Source: Treponema sp. UBA3862 (GTDB lineage: Bacteria; Spirochaetota; Spirochaetia; Treponematales; Treponemataceae). Taken from it: 64,000 nt of DNA. Under the pieces are notes generated by a model that saw only the letters and a program-made list of their open reading frames with translations, had not been told where the DNA came from and ran no database searches. Made by a program: the position numbers and the translations under genes. The DNA lies in assembly GCA_002392405.1 (NCBI GenBank), contig DGGY01000024.1, positions 28,541-92,540 on the forward strand. The letters are read 5' to 3'. Shown here in pieces: positions 63,345 to 64,000 of this stretch (position 1 is the first letter of the stretch; each line of letters begins with the position of its first letter).

Positions 63345-64000
63345 ATGAACGAAGTTCTGTCACAAGACGAGATTGACCAGCTCTTACAGGCCATCAGTTC
63401 CGGTGATACTGAAAGTACTGACTTTAAACCGGTAAATGATACCCGTAAGATTAAAATTTATGATTTTAAGCGTCCGGATAAATTCTCTAAGGAACAGATC
63501 CGTACGGTTTCAATCATGCATGAAACTTTTGCCCGTCTTACAACTACATCTCTTTCGGCTCAGCTTCGTTCTCTTGTTCATGTTCATGTTGCTTCTGTAG
63601 ACCAGCTGACATATGAAGAATTTATCAGGTCTATTCCTACACCGACAACGCTTGCCGTAATTAATATGGATCCGTTGAAGGGAAATGCAGTTCTTGAAAT
63701 TGACCCGGCTATTACTTTCAGTATGATTGACCGCCTTTTCGGTGGTACAGGTCAGGGTGCTAAAGTAAGCCGCGATTTAACTGATATTGAACAGTCCGTA
63801 ATGGAAGGAATTATCGTACGTATCCTTGCAAATATGCGTGAAGCCTGGACCCAGGTAATCGATTTGAGGCCTCGTCTTGGTCAGATTGAAACTAATCCGC
63901 AGTTTGCACAGATTGTACCGCCTTCAGAAATGGTTGTTCTTGTAACTCTTGAAACAAAGGTCGGTGAAGAAGAAGGAATGATGAACTTCTGTATTCCTTA
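63345..64000 (+). CDS. fliM: Flagellar motor switch protein FliM, 5' part
   Basis: About 218 codons are present; the 3' end lies outside the window. LSQDEIDQLLQAI is the conserved N-terminal CheY-binding segment. The middle domain begins with KIYDFKRPDKFSKEQIRTVS and continues to MIDRLFGGTGQG, which contains the GGXG motif of CheC/CheX-type folds. FliM sets the direction of motor rotation by binding phosphorylated CheY. AAGGTGG precedes the ATG. Confidence 0.95.
   Translation, partial: MNEVLSQDEIDQLLQAISSGDTESTDFKPVNDTRKIKIYDFKRPDKFSKEQIRTVSIMHETFARLTTTSLSAQLRSLVHVHVASVDQLTYEEFIRSIPTPTTLAVINMDPLKGNAVLEIDPAITFSMIDRLFGGTGQGAKVSRDLTDIEQSVMEGIIVRILANMREAWTQVIDLRPRLGQIETNPQFAQIVPPSEMVVLVTLETKVGEEEGMMNFCIP

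Noticed and set aside
1..64000. CRISPR array, insertion sequence, prophage or tRNA gene
   Set aside because: No regularly spaced direct repeats, transposase motifs, integrase or cloverleaf sequence was seen on reading the window.

Overview
The window is a gene-dense, roughly 40% GC chromosomal segment with about 54 protein genes, no rRNA or tRNA gene that I could see, no insertion sequence and no CRISPR array. Gene content points to a spirochaete of the genus Treponema, probably a host-associated or rumen type. The main evidence is the flbD-motA-motB-fliL-fliM motor cluster, a spirochaete-type RpoZ, a eukaryote-like IleS, many lipoproteins with loose spirochaetal lipoboxes, and periplasmic TPR/NHL proteins. 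This assignment is an inference from family resemblance; no database search was possible.

Layout. 1-3798 (+): the end of a galactokinase-like GHMP kinase, surE, a TPR protein, and an exported TPR/NHL/VWA-like protein. 3823-11612 (-): a polytopic membrane protein followed by dinB, which reads in frame without a stop into a roughly 1540-residue exported beta-rich protein. 11697-16375 (+): a conserved hypothetical, a lipoprotein, trmB and ligA. 16341-20313 (-): recO, recJ and an M23 peptidase. 20474-27686 (+): rpoZ, a 29-codon bS22/mS38-like ribosomal protein gene, dxs, folP, cdaA, cdaR, acpS, a DUF2225 gene and truA. 27727-30621 (-): a family-4-like uracil-DNA glycosylase and priA. 30713-36576 (+): a GT4 glycosyltransferase, a four-hairpin intergenic array, an orphan membrane protein and two Wzi-like outer-membrane proteins. 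36637-37878 (-): thiI. 37955-47017 (+): an acyl-CoA ligase, an exported protein, ileS, a lipoprotein, an upp-like gene and a TPR lipoprotein. 47027-54437 (-): a large acidic repeat protein, a hypothetical, two MptE-like (DUF115) proteins and a degenerate GGDEF membrane protein. 54619-55687 (+): an ftsB-like gene and tsaC. 55693-57045 (-): smpB and an exported protein. 57111-59019 (+): lepB and hemW. 58967-60729 (-): a two-component system. 60912-64000 (+): the flagellar motor operon, running off the window in fliM.

Functional groupings: DNA repair and replication (recO, recJ, ligA, dinB, priA, UDG); the c-di-AMP and envelope-precursor block (dxs, folP, cdaA, cdaR, acpS); cell envelope (Wzi-like pair, GT4, M23, lepB, ftsB); translation and tRNA modification (trmB, truA, thiI, tsaC, ileS, smpB); and motility (MptE-like pair, flbD to fliM).

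Points most worth a second look: the polymerase IV/outer-membrane fusion, where one extra base would restore two normal overlapping genes; a recurring promoter arrangement that predicts leaderless or near-leaderless mRNAs for several genes, including smpB and lepB, which share a palindromic -35; the four-hairpin array at 32053-32147; a transcription-terminator-like hairpin lying inside a lipoprotein reading frame after ileS; and three enzymes with altered catalytic motifs (UDG, LepB, CdaA).
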